Positions 42,419 through 51,211 of a stretch of DNA of 64,000 nt are shown one piece after another; within the stretch, counting starts at the first letter, position 1, and the number at the start of each line of letters is the position of its first letter. Source of the stretch: Planctomyces sp. SH-PL62 (GTDB lineage Bacteria > Planctomycetota > Planctomycetia > Isosphaerales > Isosphaeraceae); NCBI RefSeq assembly GCF_001610895.1, contig NZ_CP011273.1, forward strand, positions 1,798,001-1,862,000, in the 5' to 3' direction. The position numbers and the translations under genes were made by a program. The notes beneath the pieces were generated by a model. That model did not search any database, was not told the DNA's origin, and saw nothing but the letters and a program-made list of their open reading frames with translations.

Positions 42419-43666
42419 ATGGACGGCGAATTCGCCTGTCCCGAGTGCGGCCAGACGGTTCAGGTGCGAGGAACGAGCCCCGGGCGACAGGTCCGCTGCT
42501 CGTTCTGCGGCCGTCTCATCGAGGTCCCGTTCCTCCCCCGCGTGGACGGGGAGTGGAAGCGGGCTCGCTTCACCCGGCCGCGATGGGTTCCCTGGGCCTG
42601 GGCGGCGCTCGCGATCGTCCTGATGGGAATCATCGGGACGGCCGGCGTCCAGGTCCTGATCCGCGGCGAGCGGGCGGCGAAGGTCCGCGCGGTCGAACGC
42701 CTGATCGAGTCCTCGAAGTCTCATGAAGACGACGGCCGCCTCGACCTGGCCCTCGTCGACCTCGACTCGGCCCTTGAGGTCGCCCCGTCGACCGGCACGC
42801 CGCTCGCCGACCCCGAGTCCCTCCGGCTGCATCGCGGAGATCTCGCGCGGCGGGACCTCCAGGACGTCGTGACGAAGCTGGCGGAGGACCCGGGCTCGTC
42901 GAAGCCGGTCGGAGCCTGGCTGAACGTCGTGGCCCGGGTGGGGGCGGATCGCGACCTGACCTCGCTCCGGAAGGAGATCGAGGCCCGGTTCTTCGAAGTC
43001 CTCCGGGCGTGGATCGGCGAGACCGAACGGCAGGCCCTCCACGAAACCGTCCCGGACGCCGCCTTCCAGTCATGCGTCGAGGGGGGCGACCTGGCGATCC
43101 ATCTCCCCCAGCCCGATCAGGACGCCGCCCGCAATCGGTTCCATGCGATCGCGTCCTCGCTCGTCGAGCGATTCGGCGTCGTGATCGAGGCGGAGCCTGG
43201 CGAGTTCGTGCTGGGGACCCCCGCCGGCTATGAGAAGGTCTTCGAGCCTCCGGCGGTGGAAGCCCTCCGGAATAAAGGCTACCTGCCGCCGCCGAAGTCG
43301 ACCCGGTGGCGGGAACTCTGGTCGCGCGCGCCTTATCGCTTCTCCTATCGAATCCTGGAGCGTCATGAGGCGGCCTACCTGGGCACCCAGAATCGGACCT
43401 CGCGAATCGAGGCGAAGCTCTCCCTCCGCGAGCGGGGCCGGGAAATCTGGACGACCGCCCCCAACGCCCACACCCGCGTCCCCGTCCCCAACATGGCGTC
43501 GTACCTCGCAGGCCGCCTGGCGCTCAGTCAGAACCGGGGCGACGAGGCCGAGAGGGTCCTCTACGACGACGCCTTCTGCCAGATCATCCAGCGATTCCAG
43601 CACGGCCTGCTCAGCCTCCCCGCTTGCCGGGCGAGGGACGCGAACGAGGCCTCCGGCGCGTCCTGA
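42419..43666 (+). CDS. Zinc-ribbon single-pass membrane protein
   Basis: A 415-residue protein. Residues about 6-35 form a zinc ribbon with C-x2-C pairs (CPECG and CSFCG) of the MJ0042/FmdB-like sort; a membrane helix follows (WVPWAWAALAIVLMGIIGTAG, about residues 60-82); the rest is a large soluble domain with TPR-like helices near residues 90-130 and an unknown C-terminal part. The topology puts the zinc ribbon in the cytoplasm and the large domain outside. This layout recurs in planctomycetes, but its role is not known. ATG 42419 is chosen because the zinc ribbon begins at once. Confidence 0.75.
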   Translation: MDGEFACPECGQTVQVRGTSPGRQVRCSFCGRLIEVPFLPRVDGEWKRARFTRPRWVPWAWAALAIVLMGIIGTAGVQVLIRGERAAKVRAVERLIESSKSHEDDGRLDLALVDLDSALEVAPSTGTPLADPESLRLHRGDLARRDLQDVVTKLAEDPGSSKPVGAWLNVVARVGADRDLTSLRKEIEARFFEVLRAWIGETERQALHETVPDAAFQSCVEGGDLAIHLPQPDQDAARNRFHAIASSLVERFGVVIEAEPGEFVLGTPAGYEKVFEPPAVEALRNKGYLPPPKSTRWRELWSRAPYRFSYRILERHEAAYLGTQNRTSRIEAKLSLRERGREIWTTAPNAHTRVPVPNMASYLAGRLALSQNRGDEAERVLYDDAFCQIIQRFQHGLLSLPACRARDANEASGAS

Positions 43667-43701
43667 GTCGCGACTCGTCGCCGCGGGTTCGGTATGATGT
43701 T

Positions 43702-43730
43702 TTGACCGGACGCCATACCGTCGATATGAT
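43702..43730 (+). promoter_or_regulatory. Sigma-70 promoter of the cbiMQO operon
   Basis: TTGACC (43702-43707), an optimal 17-base spacer and TATGAT (43725-43730), each five of six to consensus. The leader is about 68 bases. No cobalamin-riboswitch box was recognised in it. A second TATGAT lies at 43693-43698. Confidence 0.65.
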
Positions 43731-43804
43731 TTCGAGAGTGTCGGTCGGGCCGTCGCCCCCGGCGCGGGCGGTCGCCTCGCAGTTCGAGCGGAGCCACGAC
43801 AGGC

Positions 43805-44812
43805 ATGCATATCCCGGACGTACTGATCGATTCCCGGATCTCGATCGCGACGACGGTCATGGGGGCGGCGTGCCTGGCCTACGGCCTGCGTCGGGTCGAG
43901 GAACGCCACGGGCCCCGGACGACGTCGCTGATGGGGATGACGGCGGCCTTCATCTTCGCGGCCCAGATGGTGAATTTCCCGGTCGGTCCCGGCGTCTCCG
44001 GGCACCTGCTCGGCGGCGTGCTTTCGGCCGTGATCCTGGGGCCCTGGGCGGGGGCGGTGGTCCTCGCGGCCGTGCTGATCGTCCAGTGCCTGCTCTTCCA
44101 GGACGGCGGCGTGACGGCGCTCGGCGCGAACTTCCTCAACATGGGCGTGATCGGCGCCGTGGGCGGCTACGCCATCTACGCCCCGATCCGACGCGCCCTC
44201 GGGGGGCGTCGGGGAATCCTCATCGGGTCGATGATCGCGGCCTGGTTCTCCGTCTTGCTCGCCGCCGGCGCGTTCACGATCGAGCTGGCCGCCGGGTCCG
44301 GCCGGGACGACTTCCTCCGCGTCCTGAGCTGGATGGCCCTGGTCCACGCGGCGATCGGCGTGGGAGAGGCCCTGATCACCGGCCTGGTGGTCCGCTTCGT
44401 CCTGCTCACCCGCCCCGAGCTGATCGAGGAGGAGGCCGACTACGAAGGCGCGGCGACGCCGACCCTCGCGGCGCGATGGCTCTCGACGGCGGTCGCGGGC
44501 CTGGGCGTGGCCCTCGGGGTGGCGGTCTTCGCCTCCCCTTTCGCCTGGGACAAGCCCGACGGCCTGGAGTTCGTCGGCGAGAAGTTCGACTTCCTGCCCG
44601 AGTCCGAAACCCCGCCCCTCGTGAAGTCTCCGATGGCCGATTACCAGGCTCCACTGCCGGCCGGCCTGGACGCCGTCGACGAGGTGAAGCTGGCCACGGC
44701 CGCCGCCGGCCTGACCGGGACCCTGGTGGTCTTCGCCCTGGCCTGGACGATGGCCCGCGTCTTCGCCGCCAAGGACCCCAAGCGAGACGGAGTGCTGATC
44801 GATGTCGCCTGA
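43805..44812 (+). CDS. cbiM: Energy-coupling factor substrate-binding protein CbiM with fused PDGLE domain
   Basis: A 335-residue membrane protein that captures cobalt or nickel for an ECF importer. The N-terminus MHIPD is the essential metal-binding tip (N-terminal amine and His2), followed by about seven hydrophobic segments with NFPVGPGVSGHLLGGVLSAVILGPWAG. From about residue 240 there is a CbiN-like PDGLE domain (KPDGLEFVGEKFDF; SPMADYQAP) with its own helix, so the small CbiN role is fused in. Its end overlaps the start of cbiQ by 11 bases. Whether the metal is cobalt or nickel cannot be told. Confidence 0.92.
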   Translation: MHIPDVLIDSRISIATTVMGAACLAYGLRRVEERHGPRTTSLMGMTAAFIFAAQMVNFPVGPGVSGHLLGGVLSAVILGPWAGAVVLAAVLIVQCLLFQDGGVTALGANFLNMGVIGAVGGYAIYAPIRRALGGRRGILIGSMIAAWFSVLLAAGAFTIELAAGSGRDDFLRVLSWMALVHAAIGVGEALITGLVVRFVLLTRPELIEEEADYEGAATPTLAARWLSTAVAGLGVALGVAVFASPFAWDKPDGLEFVGEKFDFLPESETPPLVKSPMADYQAPLPAGLDAVDEVKLATAAAGLTGTLVVFALAWTMARVFAAKDPKRDGVLIDVA

Positions 44813-45425
44813 CGGCCCGATCCACCGCCTCGACGCGCGGGTGAAGTTGCTCGCGGCCGTCGGCTTCGTCGTCGTCGTGGTCGCCCTGCCCCCGGGCTCG
44901 TGGCGGACTCAGGGGACGCTCGCCGCGGCGCTCGCCGTCGTCGCGACGATCGCGGGAGTCTCGCCGCTCCGCCTGTTCGCCCGCTGGCTGGGGTTCGCCC
45001 TGGTGGTCGGATTCCTGGCGCTGCTGACGGCGGGAAGCCTGGCGGCGCGGACCGGGCTGAGCCCGAAGCTCGTGGTCCTGGACCTGGTGATCCGAAACAG
45101 CCTGGCGATCGTCATGATGATGGTCCTGGCCCACGTCACGCCCTGGCCGAAGCTGCTGGGCGCGATGCGACGACTGGGCGTGCCCGCGGTCCTGGTGACG
45201 ACTCTCGGCCTGATGTTCCGCTACCTGTTCGTCCTTCGCGAGGAACTCGAACGGATGACGACCGCCCGCCGCGCCCGCAATTTCGGGCGGTTCGGCCTGG
45301 GGTTCGGGACGCTCGCGGGCCTGATCGCCGCCCTGTTGTTCCGCGCCCTGGAACGCGAGGAGCGAGTCTTCGCGGCCATGACGGCCCGGGGCTGGGACGG
45401 CACCATGCGCACCCTGGAAGACTGA
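44802..45425 (+). CDS. cbiQ: Energy-coupling factor transmembrane protein CbiQ
   Basis: A 207-residue T-component of the ECF importer. It opens with DGPIHRLDARVKLLAAVGFVVVV, the family start, and carries four to five membrane helices and the coupling-helix motif near residue 145-165 (EELERMTTARRARNFG; cf. A-R-G) that transmits ATP hydrolysis to the S-component. ATG 44802 overlaps the cbiM stop, so translation is coupled. It is somewhat shorter than the typical 220-260 residues. cbiO follows 3 bases after its stop. Confidence 0.92.
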   Translation: MSPDGPIHRLDARVKLLAAVGFVVVVVALPPGSWRTQGTLAAALAVVATIAGVSPLRLFARWLGFALVVGFLALLTAGSLAARTGLSPKLVVLDLVIRNSLAIVMMMVLAHVTPWPKLLGAMRRLGVPAVLVTTLGLMFRYLFVLREELERMTTARRARNFGRFGLGFGTLAGLIAALLFRALEREERVFAAMTARGWDGTMRTLED

Positions 45426-45428
45426 CCC

Positions 45429-46217
45429 GTGGCGACGACCGACGAGACGCCCGCCCCGGCCGTCCGCCTGCGGGGCCTGACCTACGACTACCCCGACGGC
45501 CGCCGCGCGCTCGACGGGGTGGACCTGACGATCGCGCCCGGCGAGTCGACGGCGCTCGTCGGCCCCAACGGCGCCGGCAAGAGCACGCTGCTTCTCCATC
45601 TCAACGGCCTCCTCCCCGGCCGTCGGCTCCGGGGCCGCAACGGGCCCTCGGTCTGGATCGACGGCCTGGAAGCGGCCAGGGACGCGGCCGCCGTCCGCCG
45701 CAAGGTCGGGCTCCTGTTCCAGGACCCCGACGACCAGCTCTTCTCCACCTCGGTGATCGAGGACGTAGCGTTCGGGCCGCTGAACCTGGGGATGGGCAAG
45801 GAGGAGGCCCGTCGGCTGGCGCTCGAGTGCCTGGCCCGGGTCGACCTGGAGGACGCCGCCGAACGGCCGCCGCACCACCTCAGCTTCGGCGAGCGGAAGC
45901 GGGTCTGCCTGGCGGGCGTCCTCGCCTGCGGGCCGTCGGTTTTGGTCCTCGACGAGCCGACCGCGAATCTCGACCCTCGCGCCCGGCGGCGGTTCATCGG
46001 CCTGGTCGCGTCGCTCCCGGCCACCAAGCTGATCGCCACGCACGACCTGGAGATGGTCCTCGAAGTCTGCCCTCGCACGATCCTCCTGGACGCCGGCCGC
46101 GTCGTCGCCGACGGCCCCTCGCGCGAGATCCTCGACGACGCCCCCCTCCTGGAAGCCCACGGGCTCGAACGCCCGCTCAGCCTGCTGATCCACCGCCGCG
46201 ACGACGTCCTGCGCTAA
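45429..46217 (+). CDS. cbiO: Energy-coupling factor ATPase CbiO
   Basis: A 262-residue ABC ATPase powering the CbiMQ importer. Walker A GPNGAGKST, Q-loop FQDPDDQLF (with the DDQLF wording typical of ECF ATPases), a signature-like LSFGERKRV in place of LSGGQ, Walker B VLVLDEPTANLDP and the His switch ATHDLEMV are all present. The start codon is GTG 45429, 3 bases after cbiQ. It is the last gene of the operon; 17 bases separate it from the convergent kinase gene. Confidence 0.93.
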   Translation: MATTDETPAPAVRLRGLTYDYPDGRRALDGVDLTIAPGESTALVGPNGAGKSTLLLHLNGLLPGRRLRGRNGPSVWIDGLEAARDAAAVRRKVGLLFQDPDDQLFSTSVIEDVAFGPLNLGMGKEEARRLALECLARVDLEDAAERPPHHLSFGERKRVCLAGVLACGPSVLVLDEPTANLDPRARRRFIGLVASLPATKLIATHDLEMVLEVCPRTILLDAGRVVADGPSREILDDAPLLEAHGLERPLSLLIHRRDDVLR

Positions 46218-46234
46218 TCGGGCGCGTCCCGTCC

Positions 46235-48061
46235 TCACCGCGAGACGGCCGACCGGGCCGTCGCCTCGGCGTAGTCGCCCCGCCGACGAAGCGGCTCCAG
46301 GTCGGGGTCGGAATCGGCGGCGGACGTCGGCGCCCCGGCGAGGAAGGCGCGGCCCAGGAGGTCGACGGCCCGGGAGAGGCTCGCCTCGTCCTGGGTCTTC
46401 TCCCCCAGGATCGTCAGGGCGCAGGCCGCATTGTACAGGCGGTTGGCGGTGGGAGCCTTGACCAGCACGTCCACGTCGTCCAGGGCCGAGCGATCGCCCC
46501 GGCGGGCCCGCTCCAGCGCACGCAGCTCGACCGCCTCGAAGAGCCGAGGATCGTCCCGCAAGGCCTGGTCGAGATGGCTCAGCGCCGCGTCGCGGTCGCG
46601 TTCGCGGACCACGCGAGCCATGCCGTAGTGGGCCAGGGCGCAGGAAGGATCGTCCGACAAAACGAGGGCGAAATCCTCGGCCGCCCCCTTCGGGTCGAGC
46701 CCCAGACGGATGATGCCGCGAGCCGTCCGAACGGCCGCGTCGTGCGGCTCGTGGGCCAGCAGGTCGGCGAACAGCCGCTCGGCCTCGTCCGGCTTGCCCT
46801 GACGGGCGAGCGCGTCGCCCAGCGCGGACAGCACGCGGGGGTCGCGTCGGGCGCGATCGAGCCCGCTCCGCAGGTCGGCCTCGGCGGCCGCCGGGCGGTC
46901 CAGATCCAGCTCGACCAGGCCGCGATCGATCCGCGCCTCCGCGAAGTGGGGATCGTTCGCGATCGCCCGGGAATAGGCGTCGCACGCCTCGCGAGGACGC
47001 CCCGCGCGGGCCAGGGCGAGTCCCCGATTGTAGTGGCCCCACGCGAACTCGGGACGGGCCACCACGCACGCCGTGAAGTCGCCGACGGCTTCCTCGAAGC
47101 GCTCCTGCTCGAAATGGCAGTGTCCCAGCGCGAACCAGGCCCAGAACGAGGTGACGTCGAGGGCCACGGCCTGCGTCAGCGCCTCCTCGGCCTCGGCCAC
47201 CTGGTCGGTCGAGAGGAATGAGAGCCCCAGCGCCGTCCAGTCGTGGCAGGTCGACGGCGGACGCGCGTCGGCCTCGGCGAGATCCGCGATCGATCCCTGC
47301 GCGTCGCCAAGGGCCGCACGATAGCGAGAGCGTTCGCGGAACAGGGCCGACGGGGCCGGATCGACGCTCGCCTGGAGGCGGTCCAGCCGCGAAACCGCCC
47401 GGGCCAACGCCTCGCGACGGGCCTCGTCCTCACACTCCCGGCCCGCCAGCACCACCCGGGCGCGGGCGTCTTCGAGGATGAGGTCGACGATCGATCGCCT
47501 GACTTCGTCGCGCTCCTGGGGCGCGAGCCGATCGACCCAGGGGCCCCCGAGCGGTCCCTTCGCCGATCCCGACTCGTCGACGCCCGCCGATTTCAGGGTC
47601 GAGGCGGCCAGCTCGACGCCCCGCCTGATCCTCGCGTCGGAGTCGCCGAAGGTGTTGAGGAGGAACTGGCACTCCAGGAAGTCGCGATGGAACGCCCGAA
47701 GCTTGAGCCGCGCCTGCAGCCCTTGCATCGCTTCATAGGCCTGAAACGCGCCGAAGATCGAGAGCCCGAGCAGGAGGGCGAAGGCCAGGGCGGTCGACGA
47801 TGAGGAGCTGACCGCCGGATGCCGCCTCGCCCACTTTCGCCCGCGTTCGACGAGGCTGGGCTCCGGCCCGTGCTTCATCGGCAGGTCGTCGAGAAAGCGG
47901 CGGAGGTCCTCCGCGAGATCCGCCGCGAACCGATGCCGACGCGCCGGATCGGGGTCCAGGCACTTCGCCACCAGGGCGTCGAGGCTGGGGGGGACCTCGG
48001 GGACTCGCGAGCGGAGCGAAGGGGCGGGCTTGCGCCGTTCTCGGATCATCCGGCGCAGCAT
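46235..48061 (-). pseudogene. C-terminal part of a TPR Ser/Thr protein kinase (frame-broken)
   Basis: This frame (608 residues) holds the end of the kinase C-lobe (SLDALVAKCLDPDPARRHRFAADLAEDLRRFLDDLP), a membrane helix (TALAFALLLGLSIFGAFQAY, about residue 95) and a long set of TPR repeats (about 230-590). The kinase domain begins in the overlapping frame at 48046-49368. Adding one base in the GC-rich stretch 48072-48084 restores the reading TG-x-GPLRMLRRMIRERR, which is the usual planctomycete sequence at this point. It is therefore treated as the second half of one gene; whether the break is real or a sequencing error is not known. Confidence 0.75.
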
Positions 48062-49368
48062 CCGCAGCGGGCCCCGCCCGTGGGGACGGGTTCGAAGGCC
48101 GGCGCGTCCGCGATCATCTCGAAGAGGATCAGGCCCAGGGAATAGAGGTCGGAACGCTCATCGACCGCGTCCGGCGAGGTCGTCCCCTCCGGATCGAGCG
48201 CATCCAGGTGTTCCGGCGCCATGTACGGGAGCGTCCCGCCGACCGTCGCTCGGGCGACCGACTCGTCGGCCGACTCGACGACCTCGGACTCGACCGCGAG
48301 GTTGAAGTCCAGGAGCATCGGCGTGCCGTCGGCCGCGATCAGGACGTTCGACGGCTTCAGGTCGCGATGGAGCAGCCCGCGACCGTGGGCGTGTTCCAGG
48401 CCCTCGGCCAGCCTGGCGACGATCCAGACCGAGGCCCGCACCACGTCGGCCCCGCGGAGGAACCGACGTGACGGCAGCATCTCTTCGGCGGCCCCTTCGG
48501 GCCCCGAGTCTTCCGCCTCGGCCCCGCGCTCGAGCATCCGGCGCAGGGGGCCGAACCGTCGCGAAGGCCGATCGCAGCGGCCGGCCGTCGCCGCCTTCCG
48601 GGACGACCCCACCGGCGGGTCGACCCGCAACGAGACCCCGTCGTGCGACCGCGACCGGATCAACGACCGACGGGCGGAACGGTAACCGTCCTCCACGGGG
48701 CAGGGGAAGCGTCGGCTGAGCTGGTCGAGCGCCTCGACCAGGCTCCGGCCCTCGTGGTTCGCCCCCTGCACGGCGCGCGCCTCCTCCATCACCTGCGCCA
48801 GATTCGCTCCCCCCAGGAACGGCATGCAGAGGAGGCGGAGGCCGGTCCGCGGGTCGTCGCGCACCGAGTGGACGGGGACGATGTGGGCGTGCTGCAGCCG
48901 GGCGAGGATCTGGGGTTCGTCCCCCTCGGCCGCGGAGATCTTCAGGGCGACGCGACGGCCGCCGAGGCTCGCCTCCTCGGCGAGGAAGACCCGGGCGAAG
49001 GCCCCCCGACCCAGCTCGGCGATCAGCCGGAAGCCGCCGACCTCGTCGCCGAGACGGAGCTGTTCGAGGGATACGGGGCAGTGGCCGGCGCCCGAAGCGG
49101 AGCCCGCCTCGCTCGCCGAGCCGATCCCTTCGAGGTGCACGCAGGTCTGCGAGAGCCCACCGCCTCCCGTCCCCCCGTTCGGCGCCGCGACCTCGCCGGG
49201 AACCTCCCCGGCGCCGTTCGACCGCGAAGGTCGGCTGGGCACCTTCGCGTGCGGCCCCCGGACGCCGCCGAGCGACGGTCGGAGCGAGTCCAGCGAGCGA
49301 ACGGAGTCGATCTCCCAGGCGCCGTAGAGCACCTCGTCTTCTCTCTCGTTCGAGCGGTCGCCACTCAT
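48046..49368 (-). pseudogene. N-terminal catalytic part of a TPR Ser/Thr protein kinase (frame-broken)
   Basis: A Hanks-type kinase domain: glycine loop LGRGAFARVFLAEE, VAIK-like VALKIS, catalytic loop LLHRDLKPSNVLI, D-F-N in place of D-F-G (LLDFNLAVES), and APE (PYMAPEHLDAL). A long insert of about 120 residues rich in Arg/Ser sits between the hinge and the catalytic loop (QLSRRFPCPVEDG to FLRGADVV). The N-terminal 130 residues are disordered. ATG 49368 is chosen because GAGGAGGA lies about ten bases upstream. The frame ends at a TGA at 48046, mid C-lobe; a one-base insertion near 48072-48084 joins it to the TPR part (46235-48061), giving a receptor-like kinase of about 1,040 residues. Confidence 0.75.
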
Positions 49369-49683
49369 TCGGCTCTGGTCCTCCTCGGTCGAATCGCCCT
49401 CGCGGCGAGGCTCCTCGACGAGCCGCCGCGAGTCCTTCCCTTGCATCCGTCGCGGCGAGCGGCGTCGCCCCCGGCGATCTAAACGAATGGATGCACGAAC
49501 CCCACTCAACTGACTAGGCCCCGCCGTGGGAGATGTCCAGGGTCTGTGGCTTTTCGTCGACACGCCCCTCGAACGGGCCGAGCAATCACGACGCCCGCCG
49601 AGACGTGTCCTAGGCTTCCTGGTGATGGACGTGCGGCTTTCGCATCGCGGGACACGTGCCTCGGTCCGAGGGGAGAATTCCTT
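49369..49683. other. Divergent spacer between kinase and HD-GYP gene
   Basis: No gene is seen in these 315 bases. The kinase frame stays open upstream, with another ATG at 49446 but no ribosome-binding site. No promoter with both boxes was found on either strand. A GGGGAGA ribosome-binding site for the HD-GYP gene lies just before 49684. Confidence 0.4.
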
Positions 49684-50838
49684 ATGTACGCGGAGCGCCA
49701 AGAGCGGGCGCCACGGCTCGACAACGTCAGGTCGGACGAGGCCTCGGACGGGGTGCCGGCCGGGGAGGAGGGGGAACACGTCGTGATCGGCCGGCTGATC
49801 CGCCGGCTCAAGATCTCGGACGCCCCGACGCGATTCCAGACGCTGGCGACGAACGTCCTGCGGGCGTCGCTGGGAGTGGAGGCGACGGCCTGGGTCCCCG
49901 CCGAGGAGCATGAACCGGTCGTCGTCAGCGGCGAGGTGCCGGGCCTCACCTCCACGGCGCTCCGCGTTATCGCGGGGTCGTACGGCAGGGACGCCGTCCA
50001 GATCGTCGACGCCCGGCAGGATCGGCCGGGGCTCGCCCCCGACTCCGTCCGACAGTTCGCCATCGTCGTCGCCGGGTCGTCGGGGGCCCTGGTGGTGGTC
50101 AACCCCCCTCCGGGCGCGGTCATCAGTCCCCTGGAGGTCGAGCGGACCCAGTACATCGCCTCGCTGATCGCCACCCAGTCGCACAACGCCCGGATCTATG
50201 CCGAGCTGAAGGACCTGCTGTTCGGGATCATCCGCGCCCTGACGGCCGCCATCGACGCCAAGGACCCCTACACGTCAGGCCATTCCGAGCGGGTCGCGCG
50301 GATCGCCGTGCGGCTGGCCGAGGAGCTGGGGATGCCGCCGCAGAAGCGCAGCGACCTGTACCTGACGGGCCTGCTGCACGACATCGGCAAGATCGGCATC
50401 GACGACGAGGTGCTCAAGAAGGTCGGGCCGCTCAGCCAGGAGGAGTACCGCCGCATCCAGGAGCACGTCGAGATCGGCGTGACGATCCTCCAGGACCTCA
50501 AGAAGCTCCGGCACATCATGCCGGGCGTGCGCCACCACCATGAGAGCTTCGACGGGACGGGCTACCCGGACCACCTGGAAGGGGAGGAGATCCCGATGGA
50601 GGCGCGCATCCTGGCCGTCGCCGACTCGTTCGACGCGATGTCGAGCAATCGGCCGTACCGCAAGCGGCTCTCGCCGATGCAGATCGACGAGATCCTCGCG
50701 AAAGGCAAGGGCGTGCAATGGGACCCGGACGTGGTCGACGCGCTGCGGGCCTGCCGGATGGACGTGGAGGCGATCCGCCAGAAGGGACTGGGAGACAGCC
50801 TCATCCGCGTCGTCGACGTGACCCTGGGCCGCCGTTGA
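49684..50838 (+). CDS. HD-GYP domain protein with N-terminal sensory region
   Basis: A 384-residue protein. Residues about 30-180 form a GAF-like sensory region (TRFQTLATNVLRASLGVEATAW; IVVAGSSGALVVVNPP). Residues about 180-375 are an HD-GYP phosphohydrolase: SGHSERVARIAVRLAEELG, the metal-binding HD in LLHDIGKIGI, HVEIG, RHHHESFDGTGYPDHLEG with the GYP motif, and ILAVADSFDAM. Such enzymes degrade cyclic di-GMP or related dinucleotides. All key residues are seen, so activity is likely. The gene is divergent from the kinase gene, which suggests, without proving, a signalling pair. The ATG follows GGGGAGA. Confidence 0.9.
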   Translation: MYAERQERAPRLDNVRSDEASDGVPAGEEGEHVVIGRLIRRLKISDAPTRFQTLATNVLRASLGVEATAWVPAEEHEPVVVSGEVPGLTSTALRVIAGSYGRDAVQIVDARQDRPGLAPDSVRQFAIVVAGSSGALVVVNPPPGAVISPLEVERTQYIASLIATQSHNARIYAELKDLLFGIIRALTAAIDAKDPYTSGHSERVARIAVRLAEELGMPPQKRSDLYLTGLLHDIGKIGIDDEVLKKVGPLSQEEYRRIQEHVEIGVTILQDLKKLRHIMPGVRHHHESFDGTGYPDHLEGEEIPMEARILAVADSFDAMSSNRPYRKRLSPMQIDEILAKGKGVQWDPDVVDALRACRMDVEAIRQKGLGDSLIRVVDVTLGRR

Positions 50839-51211
50839 GAGTCGCTCCCGACCTCTCGCGCGGGAAGCTGGTCCGAAGAACCGGGCGAGCCCGACAGTCG
50901 TGGCCACGACCTCCGCGAGGGGAGAGACCGTTGAGGAGGCCGCCGGCCCTCCGAGTCCGGGCCCATGAATTCCTTCCCCCCTCGCGGGGGAAGGTGGTCC
51001 GAAGGACCGGATGAGGGGGAGGACGAGCGAGGCGGCCGTCGGCGACTCAAGCGGCCGGGCTGCGAATCCCGACGGCCTTCGTGCTGGTCCTCCCCCTCAT
51101 CTGACCCCTTCGGGGTCCGTCTTCCCCCGCGAGGGGGAAGACCGTGAGGAGGCCGCCCCGGCATGAGCTTCCGAGACGGACTCCGAGTCGTTCCGTCACG
51201 GCGCCGCCGGC
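50839..51211. repeat. REP-like palindromic repeat spacer
   Basis: These 373 bases hold no gene but several related repeats. One forward unit near 50973-51026 has a CCTTCCCCC/GGGGGAAGG stem, a GGTCCGAAGGACC hairpin and GATGAGGGGGAGGAC. An inverted unit lies near 51085-51150 (GTCCTCCCCCTCAT, then GTCTTCCCCC/GGGGGAAGAC). A degraded copy lies near 50855-50885. A direct repeat, GCGAGGGG-AGACCGT-GAGGAGGCCGCC in outline, occurs at 50915-50944 and 51129-51156. The elements would form strong hairpins between the HD-GYP gene and the macroglobulin gene that converges on it, and probably recur elsewhere in the genome. Confidence 0.7.

Noticed and set aside
43667-43804. Possible cobalamin riboswitch before cbiM
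   Set aside because: The leader after the predicted transcription start is too short, and no B12-box wording was seen.
48046-50184. Extension of the kinase frame upstream of 49368
   Set aside because: It is antisense to the HD-GYP gene; ATG 49368 has a strong ribosome-binding site.
50965-51147. Small plus-strand frame in the REP-like spacer
   Set aside because: It is a translation of palindromic repeats.
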